Source: an uncultured Lachnospiraceae bacterium
GTDB lineage: Bacteria; Bacillota; Clostridia; Lachnospirales; Lachnospiraceae
Length of the DNA stretch: 30,148 bases
Direction: 5' to 3'
NCBI GenBank assembly: GCA_910586715.1
Contig: CAJUJG010000043.1
Coordinates: 1-30,148 of the forward strand
Part shown: positions 16,754-23,769 of the stretch, piece after piece
Layout of the letters: every line of letters starts with the position of its first letter
Numbering within the stretch: the first letter of the stretch is position 1
Translations under genes and position numbers: made by a program
Notes under the pieces: model-generated
The model's input: the letters and a program-made list of their open reading frames with translations, nothing else
What the model was told of the DNA's origin: nothing
Databases searched by the model: none

Positions 16754-17041
16754 TTAAAATCTCCGGATACTGCTCCATCCCTGGTTTGTAATATAATTCT
16801 TCAGCAGCTCCTCCACAAGCTCGTCGCGCTCCGCTTTCATAATCATCGCACGCGCGCCCTTGTGGCTCGTAATATAAGTAGGATCACCCGACATAATATA
16901 GCCAACGATCTGATTTACCGGATTGTACCCTTTTTCCGTAAGCGCAGCATACACGGAAGCCAACACATCGTGAACCGAAGCAGCCTCTCCCAAATCCTCC
17001 GGTGTCAACTGTATAAATTGTGTGCGTGTCAAATCTTCCAT
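16754..17041 (-). CDS. ireB: IreB family regulatory phosphoprotein
   Basis: 95 residues, full length for the IreB/YrzL (DUF965) family. Near its N-terminus are Thr residues (MEDLTRTQFIQLTPEDLGE) that in enterococcal IreB are phosphorylated by the kinase IreK, with effects on cell-wall stress and cephalosporin resistance. The core VYAALTEKGYNPVNQIVGYI, then SGDPTYITSHKGARAMI, is diagnostic. It is first in its operon, with a promoter at 17110-17138 and a GAAAGGAGCAT ribosome site resembling the recurrent leader tail. Confidence 0.94.
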   Translation of the reverse strand: MEDLTRTQFIQLTPEDLGEAASVHDVLASVYAALTEKGYNPVNQIVGYIMSGDPTYITSHKGARAMIMKAERDELVEELLKNYITNQGWSSIRRF

Positions 17042-17109
17042 TTTCTATGCTCCTTTCGTCTAACCGCTTTATTTTTCTCTGTGGTACATTTTTCTGAACA
17101 CTTATAACT

Positions 17110-17138
17110 ATCATAACTTAGTTTGGTGTAAAATTCAA
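17110..17138 (-). promoter_or_regulatory. Promoter of the ireB operon
   Basis: TTGAAT (17133-17138), 17 nt, TATGAT (17110-17115) on the minus strand, about 70 nt before the ireB start and downstream of the mtaB stop. Confidence 0.7.
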
Positions 17139-17160
17139 TAAATTCTTTATTATATTTCCG

Positions 17161-18462
17161 TCATTCTATTTCTGCAGTCAGAATTTCCGCATCTGCAAAG
17201 CCTGTCATTTTTGTGTCAATCAGTTGATTTTCGAGATTACAGCTTATGCTTCCGCATTCAAGCGCCGCTTTTACATACTCTCTTGTATGTCCGATAAAAT
17301 ACTGCTTTCCGCCGATTTCCCTGCATTCCTCAAAAAGAACCTCCGCGTTCCTTCCTATATAGTATTGCCTGAATTTCTCCGACATCTGCGCCTCAAGCTC
17401 CTGTAAAACCATGCTGCGTTCTGTTTTTACATGTTCCGGCACCTGATTAGGCATTACTGCGGCTTTTGTACCCTTTCGCCTGGAATATTTAAAAATATGC
17501 ATCTCATAAAAATCCGCATCTTTTACAAACCGCACCGTCTGCGCAAACTCCTCGTCTGTTTCACCCGGAAATCCGACAATCACATCCGTCGTTATCGCAG
17601 GATGCGCAAAAGCCGCACGCAGGCATTCCACACCGTCTAAATATTCCTTTGGCGTGTAGTGACGGTTCATGCGCTTTAAGACAGACGCACAGCCGCTTTG
17701 CAGGGAAAGATGAAAATGCGGGCAGATGTGCTTCAACCGGGCAAGGCTGTCCGCAAATTCTTTCGTTACAATGCGCGGCTCAAGCGAGCCTAACCGGATA
17801 CGCTCGACGCCTGCAATTTCGTCAATTGCCTGCAAAAGCTCCAAAAGCGCATCCGCGCCGTAAGAACTGATATGAATGCCGGTCAGCACAAATTCTTTGT
17901 AGCCTGCGTCGGCAAGTCCCTTAATTTCCTCCAAAATATCCGCCTGCTGCCTGCTGCGAACGCGTCCCCTTGCGTACGGTATCATACAGTAGGTGCAAAA
18001 CTGGTTGCAGCCGTCCTGGATTTTAATGTAGGCGCGGGTATGCTCCTGTGTTGCGGTCAATTTCATTTCTTCATATTCTAGTGTATGGTTAATATCGATT
18101 ACACTCTCCTGCGCTACTCCGTCGAAATATTTTTCGAGTATCGAAATCAAATCCTTTTTTTTGTTGTTTCCGATAATTAAATCCACGGACTTGTCCGCCT
18201 GCACTGCCTGTGTATCCGACTGCACATAGCATCCCACGGCAACAACAATGCCCTCGGGATTTGTCTTTTTTGCCTTGTGCAGCATTTGCCGGCTTTTGCG
18301 GTCCGCAATGTTGGTCACGGTACAGGTGTTGATGATATAGATGTCCGCTTTCTCCTCAAACGGTACGATTTCATAGCCTTTCTGCCGCAATGCCTGCAGC
18401 ATTGCATCCATTTCGTAGGCGTTTACCTTACATCCTAAATTGTGATATGCTACGGTTTTCAC
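17161..18462 (-). CDS. mtaB: tRNA t6A37 methylthiotransferase MtaB
   Basis: 433 residues. N-terminal UPF0004 domain with three cluster Cys (HNLGCKVNAYE, INTCTVTN, VGCYVQSD), a radical SAM domain with DGCNQFCTYCMIPYARG (CxxxCxxC, near residue 150), and a C-terminal TRAM region (VLFEECREIGGKQYFIGHT). It adds a methylthio group to t6A37 in ANN-decoding tRNAs, using two 4Fe-4S clusters. Start GTG at 18462 is preferred because GAGGAG lies just before it; the frame stays open 40 codons further upstream but would cover the promoter. Confidence 0.93.
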   Translation of the reverse strand: MKTVAYHNLGCKVNAYEMDAMLQALRQKGYEIVPFEEKADIYIINTCTVTNIADRKSRQMLHKAKKTNPEGIVVAVGCYVQSDTQAVQADKSVDLIIGNNKKKDLISILEKYFDGVAQESVIDINHTLEYEEMKLTATQEHTRAYIKIQDGCNQFCTYCMIPYARGRVRSRQQADILEEIKGLADAGYKEFVLTGIHISSYGADALLELLQAIDEIAGVERIRLGSLEPRIVTKEFADSLARLKHICPHFHLSLQSGCASVLKRMNRHYTPKEYLDGVECLRAAFAHPAITTDVIVGFPGETDEEFAQTVRFVKDADFYEMHIFKYSRRKGTKAAVMPNQVPEHVKTERSMVLQELEAQMSEKFRQYYIGRNAEVLFEECREIGGKQYFIGHTREYVKAALECGSISCNLENQLIDTKMTGFADAEILTAEIE

Positions 18463-18553
18463 TGGTATTCTCCTCTCTTTTTGCAAAACTGTTGCTGTAT
18501 ATTTCCAAAAAAACCTGATTTTTATTGGCACATTTGTACTTCGCATGTCAACC

Positions 18554-18582
18554 TGTATATTTTTTTGACTTTTTTTTGTCAA
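18554..18582 (-). promoter_or_regulatory. Near-consensus promoter of mtaB
   Basis: TTGACA (18577-18582), 17 nt, TATACA (18554-18559) on the minus strand. An inverted repeat TTGAC-T8-GTCAA (18565-18582) overlaps the -35 box and spacer. Confidence 0.75.
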
Positions 18583-18611
18583 TTTTCATTGAAACTGTTT
18601 TTTAACTTTGG

Positions 18612-18640
18612 TTGACTTTTCCAAGGTTTACCTTTATTAT
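18612..18640 (+). promoter_or_regulatory. Promoter of the HPr-like gene
   Basis: TTGACT (18612-18617), 17 nt, TATTAT (18635-18640), followed by AAAGGAGG 8 nt before the ATG. It is divergent from the mtaB promoter with about 30 nt between -35 boxes. Confidence 0.75.
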
Positions 18641-18679
18641 AATAGATGAAAACGCAAACAATAAAGGAGGTATTTTGAA

Positions 18680-18910
18680 ATGAAAACAGTTCAGATTTCT
18701 TTAAACTCGATTGATAAGGTTAAGTCCTTTGTTAATGATATTACTAAGTTTGATTACGACTTCGACCTTGTTTCCGGCAGATATGTCATCGATGCAAAGT
18801 CAATTATGGGAATTTTCAGCTTAGATTTATCAAAACAGATCGACTTAAATATCCATACCGAGGGCGACGCAGCCGAGATTATGGAAGTATTAAATCCTTA
18901 CTTAGTTTAG
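18680..18910 (+). CDS. HPr-like protein lacking the active-site histidine
   Basis: 76 residues with an HPr fold pattern. The HPr regulatory loop is kept: DAKSIMGIFSLDLS contains the Ser equivalent to Ser46. The N-terminal GxHARPA phosphorylation site is replaced by NSIDKVKSFV, so it cannot pass phosphate from enzyme I to sugars. It is a single gene with its own promoter, a strong ribosome site and a good terminator, so it is expressed independently. It could serve as a regulatory partner, like Crh (which keeps Ser46 only); this is an inference. Confidence 0.85.
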   Translation: MKTVQISLNSIDKVKSFVNDITKFDYDFDLVSGRYVIDAKSIMGIFSLDLSKQIDLNIHTEGDAAEIMEVLNPYLV

Positions 18911-18951
18911 TTTGAAGTGTTCGATTAAAAATTGAATTTCTGAAAAAGCTT

Positions 18952-18981
18952 ATCAGGTACAGATTAAATTCTGTACCTGAT
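18952..18981 (+). terminator. Strong terminator between the HPr-like gene and thiI
   Basis: Perfect 12-bp stem ATCAGGTACAGA/TCTGTACCTGAT around TTAAAT, followed by TTTTCTT. It lies between convergent genes and probably serves both. Confidence 0.85.
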
Positions 18982-18985
18982 TTTC

Positions 18986-20176
18986 TTACACTTCCCATTT
19001 AATCTCCACAACCTCTTCCGTTTCCAAAGCGGTCTGCACAAGCTCTTCAATCCGCTCCTCAAGATTATTCTCATGGATACGGATTACATTCAAATTCGGT
19101 TTTGTCACCGGATGCTTTGCCACAAAAATGGTACAGCAGTCCTCATACGGCAAAATGGACGTTTCATATGTGTCAATTTTTTCCGAAATTTCCACAATCT
19201 CCTGTTTATCCATGCCGATTAATGGTCGGTAAACAGGCATGGTGCACACATCGTTTGTTGCCATCAAAGACTGCATGGTCTGCGACGCCACCTGTCCGAT
19301 ACTCTCGCCCGTAATCAGTCCTAAGCTTCCGCTTTTTTCCGCAATCGCCTGCGCAATGCGCATCATGTATCGGCGCATAATAATTGTCAGCTCATCATGC
19401 GGGCACTTATCATAAATATATAGCTGAATGTCCGTAAAATTGATAATGTGGAGCGTAATCGGTCCGCTGTATTTTGACACGATTTTGGCAAGGTCCATGA
19501 CTTTTTGCGTTGCACGCTCACTGGTATAAGGCGGTGCACTGAAATACACCGCGTCAATTTTAACGCCGCGCTTTGCAATCATATAGCCTGCTACGGGTGA
19601 ATCAATACCGCCGGAAAGCAGAAGCGTGCCTTTTCCGTTCGTGCCGATTGGAAGTCCGCCCGGTCCCGCGATGACAACGGAGTATACGTTAATTTTTTCA
19701 CGAATTTCAATTCTTAACAGCACATCCGGTTTGTGCACATCCACCCTGATTTCGGGAAATGCCTTTAACAGCGCCTCTCCGATTTCGCGATTGATTTCCA
19801 TTGAATCCTTTGGATAATTCTTTCTTGCGCGCCGCGCTTCCACTTTAAACGTGATATTTTTGCCCGGATAAACTTCGTCCATATATTGTATCACGTCCTC
19901 ACAGAGCTTTTCAAAGCCCTCGTCAGCAAACTGAACAACAGGACAGATGCCCGTCACGCCGAACACGGTTTTCAGGTTTTCGACCACCTCGTCGTAATCG
20001 TAATCACCGTCTGCGTTCACGTAAATTCTGCCCTGTGATTTTGTCACATCAAACGCTCCGTCGCACCGCTTTAGCGCATAGCGGATTTGGTCACATAGTC
20101 TGTCTTCAAATAAATATCTGTTTTTTCCTTTTACGCCGATTTCCGCGTATTTTATTAAAAATGCTTTGTATTCCAT
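18986..20176 (-). CDS. thiI: tRNA uracil 4-sulfurtransferase ThiI
   Basis: 396 residues. N-terminal ferredoxin-like part, a THUMP domain (about 60-165) and a PP-loop ATP pyrophosphatase with LLSGGIDSPVAGYM (about 190). ILPYEDCCTIF near residue 340 carries the catalytic Cys. There is no C-terminal rhodanese domain, as is normal in Gram-positive bacteria where a dedicated cysteine desulfurase gives sulfur directly. It makes 4-thiouridine at tRNA position 8. Start at MEYKAF (20176); the ATG at 20188 abuts GAAAGGAGC and is part of the leader element. iscS is immediately upstream, 121 nt away, on the same strand. Confidence 0.95.
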   Translation of the reverse strand: MEYKAFLIKYAEIGVKGKNRYLFEDRLCDQIRYALKRCDGAFDVTKSQGRIYVNADGDYDYDEVVENLKTVFGVTGICPVVQFADEGFEKLCEDVIQYMDEVYPGKNITFKVEARRARKNYPKDSMEINREIGEALLKAFPEIRVDVHKPDVLLRIEIREKINVYSVVIAGPGGLPIGTNGKGTLLLSGGIDSPVAGYMIAKRGVKIDAVYFSAPPYTSERATQKVMDLAKIVSKYSGPITLHIINFTDIQLYIYDKCPHDELTIIMRRYMMRIAQAIAEKSGSLGLITGESIGQVASQTMQSLMATNDVCTMPVYRPLIGMDKQEIVEISEKIDTYETSILPYEDCCTIFVAKHPVTKPNLNVIRIHENNLEERIEELVQTALETEEVVEIKWEV

Positions 20177-20257
20177 GATTATAACCATGCTCCTTTCTCA
20201 GCGTGCGAATTTGAGCGTGAGCACAAATTTGCCGGTTGAAAATTTTAATTTTCAACC
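20177..20257 (-). promoter_or_regulatory. Structured leader of thiI (best copy of the recurrent element)
   Basis: On the minus strand: hairpin 1 is a perfect 10-bp stem GGTTGAAAAT/ATTTTCAACC (20234-20257). Hairpin 2 has arms GCAAATTTGTGC and GCTCAAATTCGC around TCAC (20205-20232; 10 Watson-Crick pairs, one G-U-type pair and one mismatch). Then comes GAAAGGAGCATGGTTATAATC and the ATG. It has the same order as the MATE leader. Confidence 0.7.
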
Positions 20258-20297
20258 TTTCCTCCGTGTAACGTAACCTGTAAAAATACTTGTAGTT

Positions 20298-21455
20298 TTA
20301 GTGCCGTGTATAATGCCGCAGCATCGGGATCAGCTCGCCCATGCACATTATGGTATAATCAATCTCCTCTTCTGTCGTAAACATGCTGAAGCTGAAACGG
20401 ATTGTCGAGTCAAGGTACTGTTTCTCGATGCCGATTGCCTTTAACGTTGCTGAAATTGCAGGCTTATTGGATGAGCAGGCGCTTCCTGCCGAAACATAAA
20501 TGCCCTTATCCTCAAGCGCATGCAGCATCACCTCGCTGCGCACGCCCTGTATGGATACGCTGACAATATGCGGCGCACTCTCTGCGCCCTGACAGCCGTT
20601 AATTTTAATTCCTTCAATCCTGCTGACACCCTGTATAAAACGCTCTCTTATACGATACAACTGATTGACTTTCGAATCAAGGTCCATATAAACCTGTTCT
20701 ACTGCTTTTGCCATTCCCGCGATACCGGGAACGTTCTCCGTACCGGAACGCATACCGCGCTGCTGCCCGCCGCCAAAAAGAATAGGACGCACTTTCGCTT
20801 TTTCGCTGATATATAAAAATCCAACACCCTTTGGACCATGTATCTTGTGAGCGCTCACCGACAAAAGGTCGATGTTCATGCGCTTGGGATAAATGCGGCA
20901 CTTTCCATAGCTTTGTATCGCGTCTACATGGAACAGCGTATTCGGGTTCATCCGCTTAATCAACGCGCCTGCCTCCGCAATCGGCTGTATGGAACCGATT
21001 TCATTGTTGACATGCATAATCGACACGAGAATTGTATTTCGTGTCATTGCGCGTTCCAAATCGCTAAGCCGTATCACGCCGTTTTCATTGACGGGAAGGT
21101 ACGTCACTTCAAAGCCCTGCTCTTCCAAATACGCACAGGTCTGCAAAACGGCAGGGTGCTCAATCCGCGTCGTAATGATATGTCTTCCGGCTCTGTAATT
21201 TGCGTATGCGCCGCCAATCAACGCAATATTGTCCGACTCTGTTCCGCCGGATGTAAATAGGATTTCCTTTTCCTGAACCTTTAAACTTTTTGCGATGATT
21301 TCTTTGGAATAACGTACATATTTTTCGGCTTCCACGCCCTTTTTATGCATGCTTGACGGGTTTCCGTAATCCTCGCACATGATATGTGTCATTAGTGCAG
21401 CAACTTCCGGCAGACATCTTGTGGTCGCCGAATTGTCAAGATAAACTTCATTCAT
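20298..21455 (-). CDS. Cysteine desulfurase (IscS/NifS-like, ThiI partner)
   Basis: 385 residues. Begins MNEVYLDNSATTRCLPEV; the PLP lysine sits in LSVSAHKIHGPKG (about 200) and the catalytic Cys in SAGSACSSNKPAIS (about 325), with the loop typical of class I desulfurases. It is placed upstream of thiI as in the Bacillus nifZ-thiI pair, so its likely job is to hand persulfide to ThiI for 4-thiouridine. The start is chosen at 21455: the upstream ATG at 21479 would place the GAAAGGAC ribosome site inside the coding region. Confidence 0.92.
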   Translation of the reverse strand: MNEVYLDNSATTRCLPEVAALMTHIMCEDYGNPSSMHKKGVEAEKYVRYSKEIIAKSLKVQEKEILFTSGGTESDNIALIGGAYANYRAGRHIITTRIEHPAVLQTCAYLEEQGFEVTYLPVNENGVIRLSDLERAMTRNTILVSIMHVNNEIGSIQPIAEAGALIKRMNPNTLFHVDAIQSYGKCRIYPKRMNIDLLSVSAHKIHGPKGVGFLYISEKAKVRPILFGGGQQRGMRSGTENVPGIAGMAKAVEQVYMDLDSKVNQLYRIRERFIQGVSRIEGIKINGCQGAESAPHIVSVSIQGVRSEVMLHALEDKGIYVSAGSACSSNKPAISATLKAIGIEKQYLDSTIRFSFSMFTTEEEIDYTIMCMGELIPMLRHYTRH

Positions 21456-21512
21456 TTCAATTATTATGTCCTTTCCCATTATCCGCGAGTCCGTATTTAC
21501 CGCTATAAGCGG
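21456..21512 (-). promoter_or_regulatory. Recurrent leader element before iscS (diverged copy)
   Basis: On the minus strand: hairpin CCGCT-TAT-AGCGG (21500-21512), TAAATACGGACTCGCGG, then GAAAGGACATAATAATTGAA and the ATG. It matches the mltG-like copy (CTCGCGG, GAAAGGAGCATAATTATTGAT) closely. It lacks the GGTTGAA hairpin. Confidence 0.5.
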
Positions 21513-21643
21513 ATCAAAATGTCAACAATTCTTTGGATATGTAACTTATGTCCTAAAATTGTAAGGATTTATCGCATTTTTATATATAAATATGCACTTT
21601 CCCGCAGTTTTGTGATGTCTTGGCACCCTAATCCCATACAATG

Positions 21644-21681
21644 ACAAAATCAACCGCGCCTGACACGTCGATTGATTTTGT
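21644..21681 (-). terminator. Inverted repeat after the chemotaxis gene
   Basis: Perfect 10-bp arms ACAAAATCAA (21644-21653) and TTGATTTTGT (21672-21681) with extra pairing in the GC-rich loop. It lies 11 nt after the stop of the receptor gene. The U-tract is poor (TTTTGTCATTG), so termination strength is uncertain. Confidence 0.5.
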
Positions 21682-21691
21682 TACAGACATT

Positions 21692-23185
21692 TTATTCCAC
21701 ATATTTGTCAATTGCCTGAACTGTTTCAAGCAGTCCTTCCATCAGTTCCTTCACCTGCTCTGCTTTTCTGTTGGTATCATTTCCCAATTCAACCGCCTGA
21801 TCCGTACTTGCCGCTACCTCCTGACTGACTGCCGAAATATGACTGATACTGTCAACAATCTGATTATTTGACTCCAGGATTTCTTCAATTTTTCTGTAAA
21901 TATCCCCCACATTGGCATTCAATCCGTCTATTCTGCTTCCGATTCCCGCAAACTGCGTATCGGCATTTTTAATCAGTTCATGCTCTGTATTGGCAGCTGC
22001 AATTACATTATCCACTGTATCCTTTGCAATATCGGCGTTCTTCCTAAGTTCACTCACAATGTCCTGAATCCCCGCCGTAAGCTTTTTGGTTTGATCTGCC
22101 AGCATTCGGATTTCCTCCGCAACAACGGCAAAACCTTTTCCAGCCTCGCCCGCACGCGCGCTTTCAATAGAAGCATTGAGCGCCAAAAGATTGGTCTTCG
22201 AAGAAATCGCCAAAATCTGCTCGGTAATATTCCCGACTGCGTTCGCGTTGGAAATCAAGTTCGTCACCGAATCAACTACCTGGGCGTTTGCCTCACTTGT
22301 CTTCTTCTCCTGCAACTGTAAATTTTCTATCGTAATCTGCCCGTTTTCAACCGCCTCTCCGGACTGTTTTGCCAGCTCAAGCATGTCATCCGACATTTTC
22401 TTTGTCTCCAAAATCATGTTTTGGATATTGCCCGTCATTACCGTTTGATTTGCAATGCTCTCCGCATTGCTGCCGTTCCCCTTGGCAATGTCCCTCAGCT
22501 CGGACGCCGTTGCCTCGACATGCTGCCCTAACTGCATCATCTGCTCCGCCGCCTCTGCCGAATTGTGCTTTACGGCAAGCGCTACGTGCAGCACTTCCTC
22601 CAAAAGCTGTCCGCTTTTTTCCTTTTCCTCATTAAGGCTTGCAATCTTTGCCGCGTTATTATCATTCGATATGCGGGTCGTTCCGCACAGCACGATCATA
22701 TAAACGATTACAGAAGCTCCCTGAAGCAAAAGAGACGTGCTGTTCAGCGGCGCTTTGGAATGCGTATGACCAAGTATTGCAACCACATAAATCATATCCG
22801 CAATATTAATCAGTCCGAATACAACAGACATACGCAGAATTAATTTATAATCATAATAGAGGATGTATAACACGGTCATTGGAAAGACCATTATAAACAC
22901 TAAATCATTTTGCGCACCGAGCACGGCAAGCCCATAAACAAACATATATCCGATAATCGAAACATGCTTGAAAATCTGACTGTCACGCCTGCGCAGGTAA
23001 ACCGTATAACAGGCAATCATGGAAATCAGCACGGTCAGCTCCACAGACATCATAAATACAAATCCGATATTTCCCTGTTTGTAATCGCTAATATATCCTG
23101 CAAAAAGAAACATATCAATAATGGTAACTATCGTGAGTATAAATTTATTGACTCTTTTTTCCCTTGCAAAATCCCCTTCAAACAT
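21692..23185 (-). CDS. Methyl-accepting chemotaxis protein with polytopic membrane domain
   Basis: 497 residues. The N-terminal ~185 residues contain about six hydrophobic segments (FILTIVTIIDMFLFAGYI, VELTVLISMIACYTVYL, DLVFIMVFPMTVLYILYY and others) with almost no external loop, a MASE-like sensor rather than the usual Cache domain. No HAMP domain is evident; a coiled coil leads straight into the MCP signalling domain with the hairpin tip TNLLALNASIESARAGEAGKGFAVVAEEIR. It couples to CheA/CheW. The start is MFEGDF at 23185 after GGAGGAG. It lies alone, with a promoter at 23223-23252. Confidence 0.92.
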   Translation of the reverse strand: MFEGDFAREKRVNKFILTIVTIIDMFLFAGYISDYKQGNIGFVFMMSVELTVLISMIACYTVYLRRRDSQIFKHVSIIGYMFVYGLAVLGAQNDLVFIMVFPMTVLYILYYDYKLILRMSVVFGLINIADMIYVVAILGHTHSKAPLNSTSLLLQGASVIVYMIVLCGTTRISNDNNAAKIASLNEEKEKSGQLLEEVLHVALAVKHNSAEAAEQMMQLGQHVEATASELRDIAKGNGSNAESIANQTVMTGNIQNMILETKKMSDDMLELAKQSGEAVENGQITIENLQLQEKKTSEANAQVVDSVTNLISNANAVGNITEQILAISSKTNLLALNASIESARAGEAGKGFAVVAEEIRMLADQTKKLTAGIQDIVSELRKNADIAKDTVDNVIAAANTEHELIKNADTQFAGIGSRIDGLNANVGDIYRKIEEILESNNQIVDSISHISAVSQEVAASTDQAVELGNDTNRKAEQVKELMEGLLETVQAIDKYVE

Positions 23186-23222
23186 ATGCTCCTCCGTCTT
23201 TTGTAAAAGTTTTAACACTCAT

Positions 23223-23252
23223 ATCGTACCACACTTTTGTATATAAAATCAA
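23223..23252 (-). promoter_or_regulatory. Promoter candidate of the chemotaxis receptor
   Basis: TTGATT (23247-23252), 18 nt, TACGAT (23223-23228) on the minus strand, 38 nt before the start. Confidence 0.5.
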
Positions 23253-23341
23253 CTGAAAAACATTCTTGGGACACGACATGCAAAAATATAAAAACAATCG
23301 CCAAAAACTGTCATACACTCAATCACCTCATAAAATCCTGA

Positions 23342-23381
23342 TTGGAAAAATCGCCACTCCTTCACAAGTGACGATTTCCAA
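23342..23381 (-). terminator. Hairpin after the toxin remnant
   Basis: TTGGAAA-TCG-CACT pairs with AGTG-CGA-TTTCCAA, with a 2-nt bulge and one mismatch. It lies 15 nt past the toxin-remnant stop, so it probably was the terminator of the toxin-antitoxin transcript. Confidence 0.5.
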
Positions 23382-23395
23382 AACCATTTTATAAC

Positions 23396-23593
23396 TCAAT
23401 TCCCAATCCAACCATACTCTTTACGGTAATCCAAAATAAAATCCACATGCACCATATTGCCCTGAATTTGATAAAGTACCAAATACCATTTTTCAACCGG
23501 CATCTTATGATATTTATTTGGTGTGACGTAAGATTCATCAAAAAAGGGAAGCGCTGCGGCATTTGCGCGAGAGAACGCATTGCCGCCATACAT
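23396..23593 (-). pseudogene. RelE/ParE-like toxin remnant (frameshifted, N-terminally deleted)
   Basis: The frame from the ATG at 23593 gives 65 codons ending PFFDESYVTPNKYHKMPVEKW, then YLVLYQIQGNMVHVDFILDY, which fits the C-terminal half of RelE/ParE toxins. The expected preceding residues, AMRSLAQMPQRFPF, are present in another frame (23542-23583). The two frames meet at a T6 run near 23536-23546, where one more T would join them. About 45 N-terminal residues are also missing. The start overlaps the stop of the antitoxin remnant (TAATG). No active toxin is expected. Confidence 0.65.
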
Positions 23594-23700
23594 TATGCCT
23601 CTGCAATGATGTCATCAAGATAATCATTTAACTCATCAAGAGTACATCCTGTTCTTCCCATACCTCCCTGTTTTCATCTGCACGCCAAACACATGAATGT
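23593..23700 (-). pseudogene. Antitoxin remnant of the broken toxin-antitoxin pair
   Basis: From 23661 the codons read GRTGCTLDELNDYLDDIIAEA then TAA, an acidic amphipathic ending typical of antitoxins. A short stretch upstream in another frame (WRADENRE) looks like its continuation, so a frameshift is probable. The 22-codon ORF alone is too short, and its GGAGG abuts the ATG. It is coupled to the toxin remnant by a TAATG overlap. Confidence 0.5.
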
Positions 23701-23769
23701 ATTTCATAATGAAAACTATGTATTTGATTAAAAAAATACCTAATGTATGGTTCCCATCCTCATTTCATC

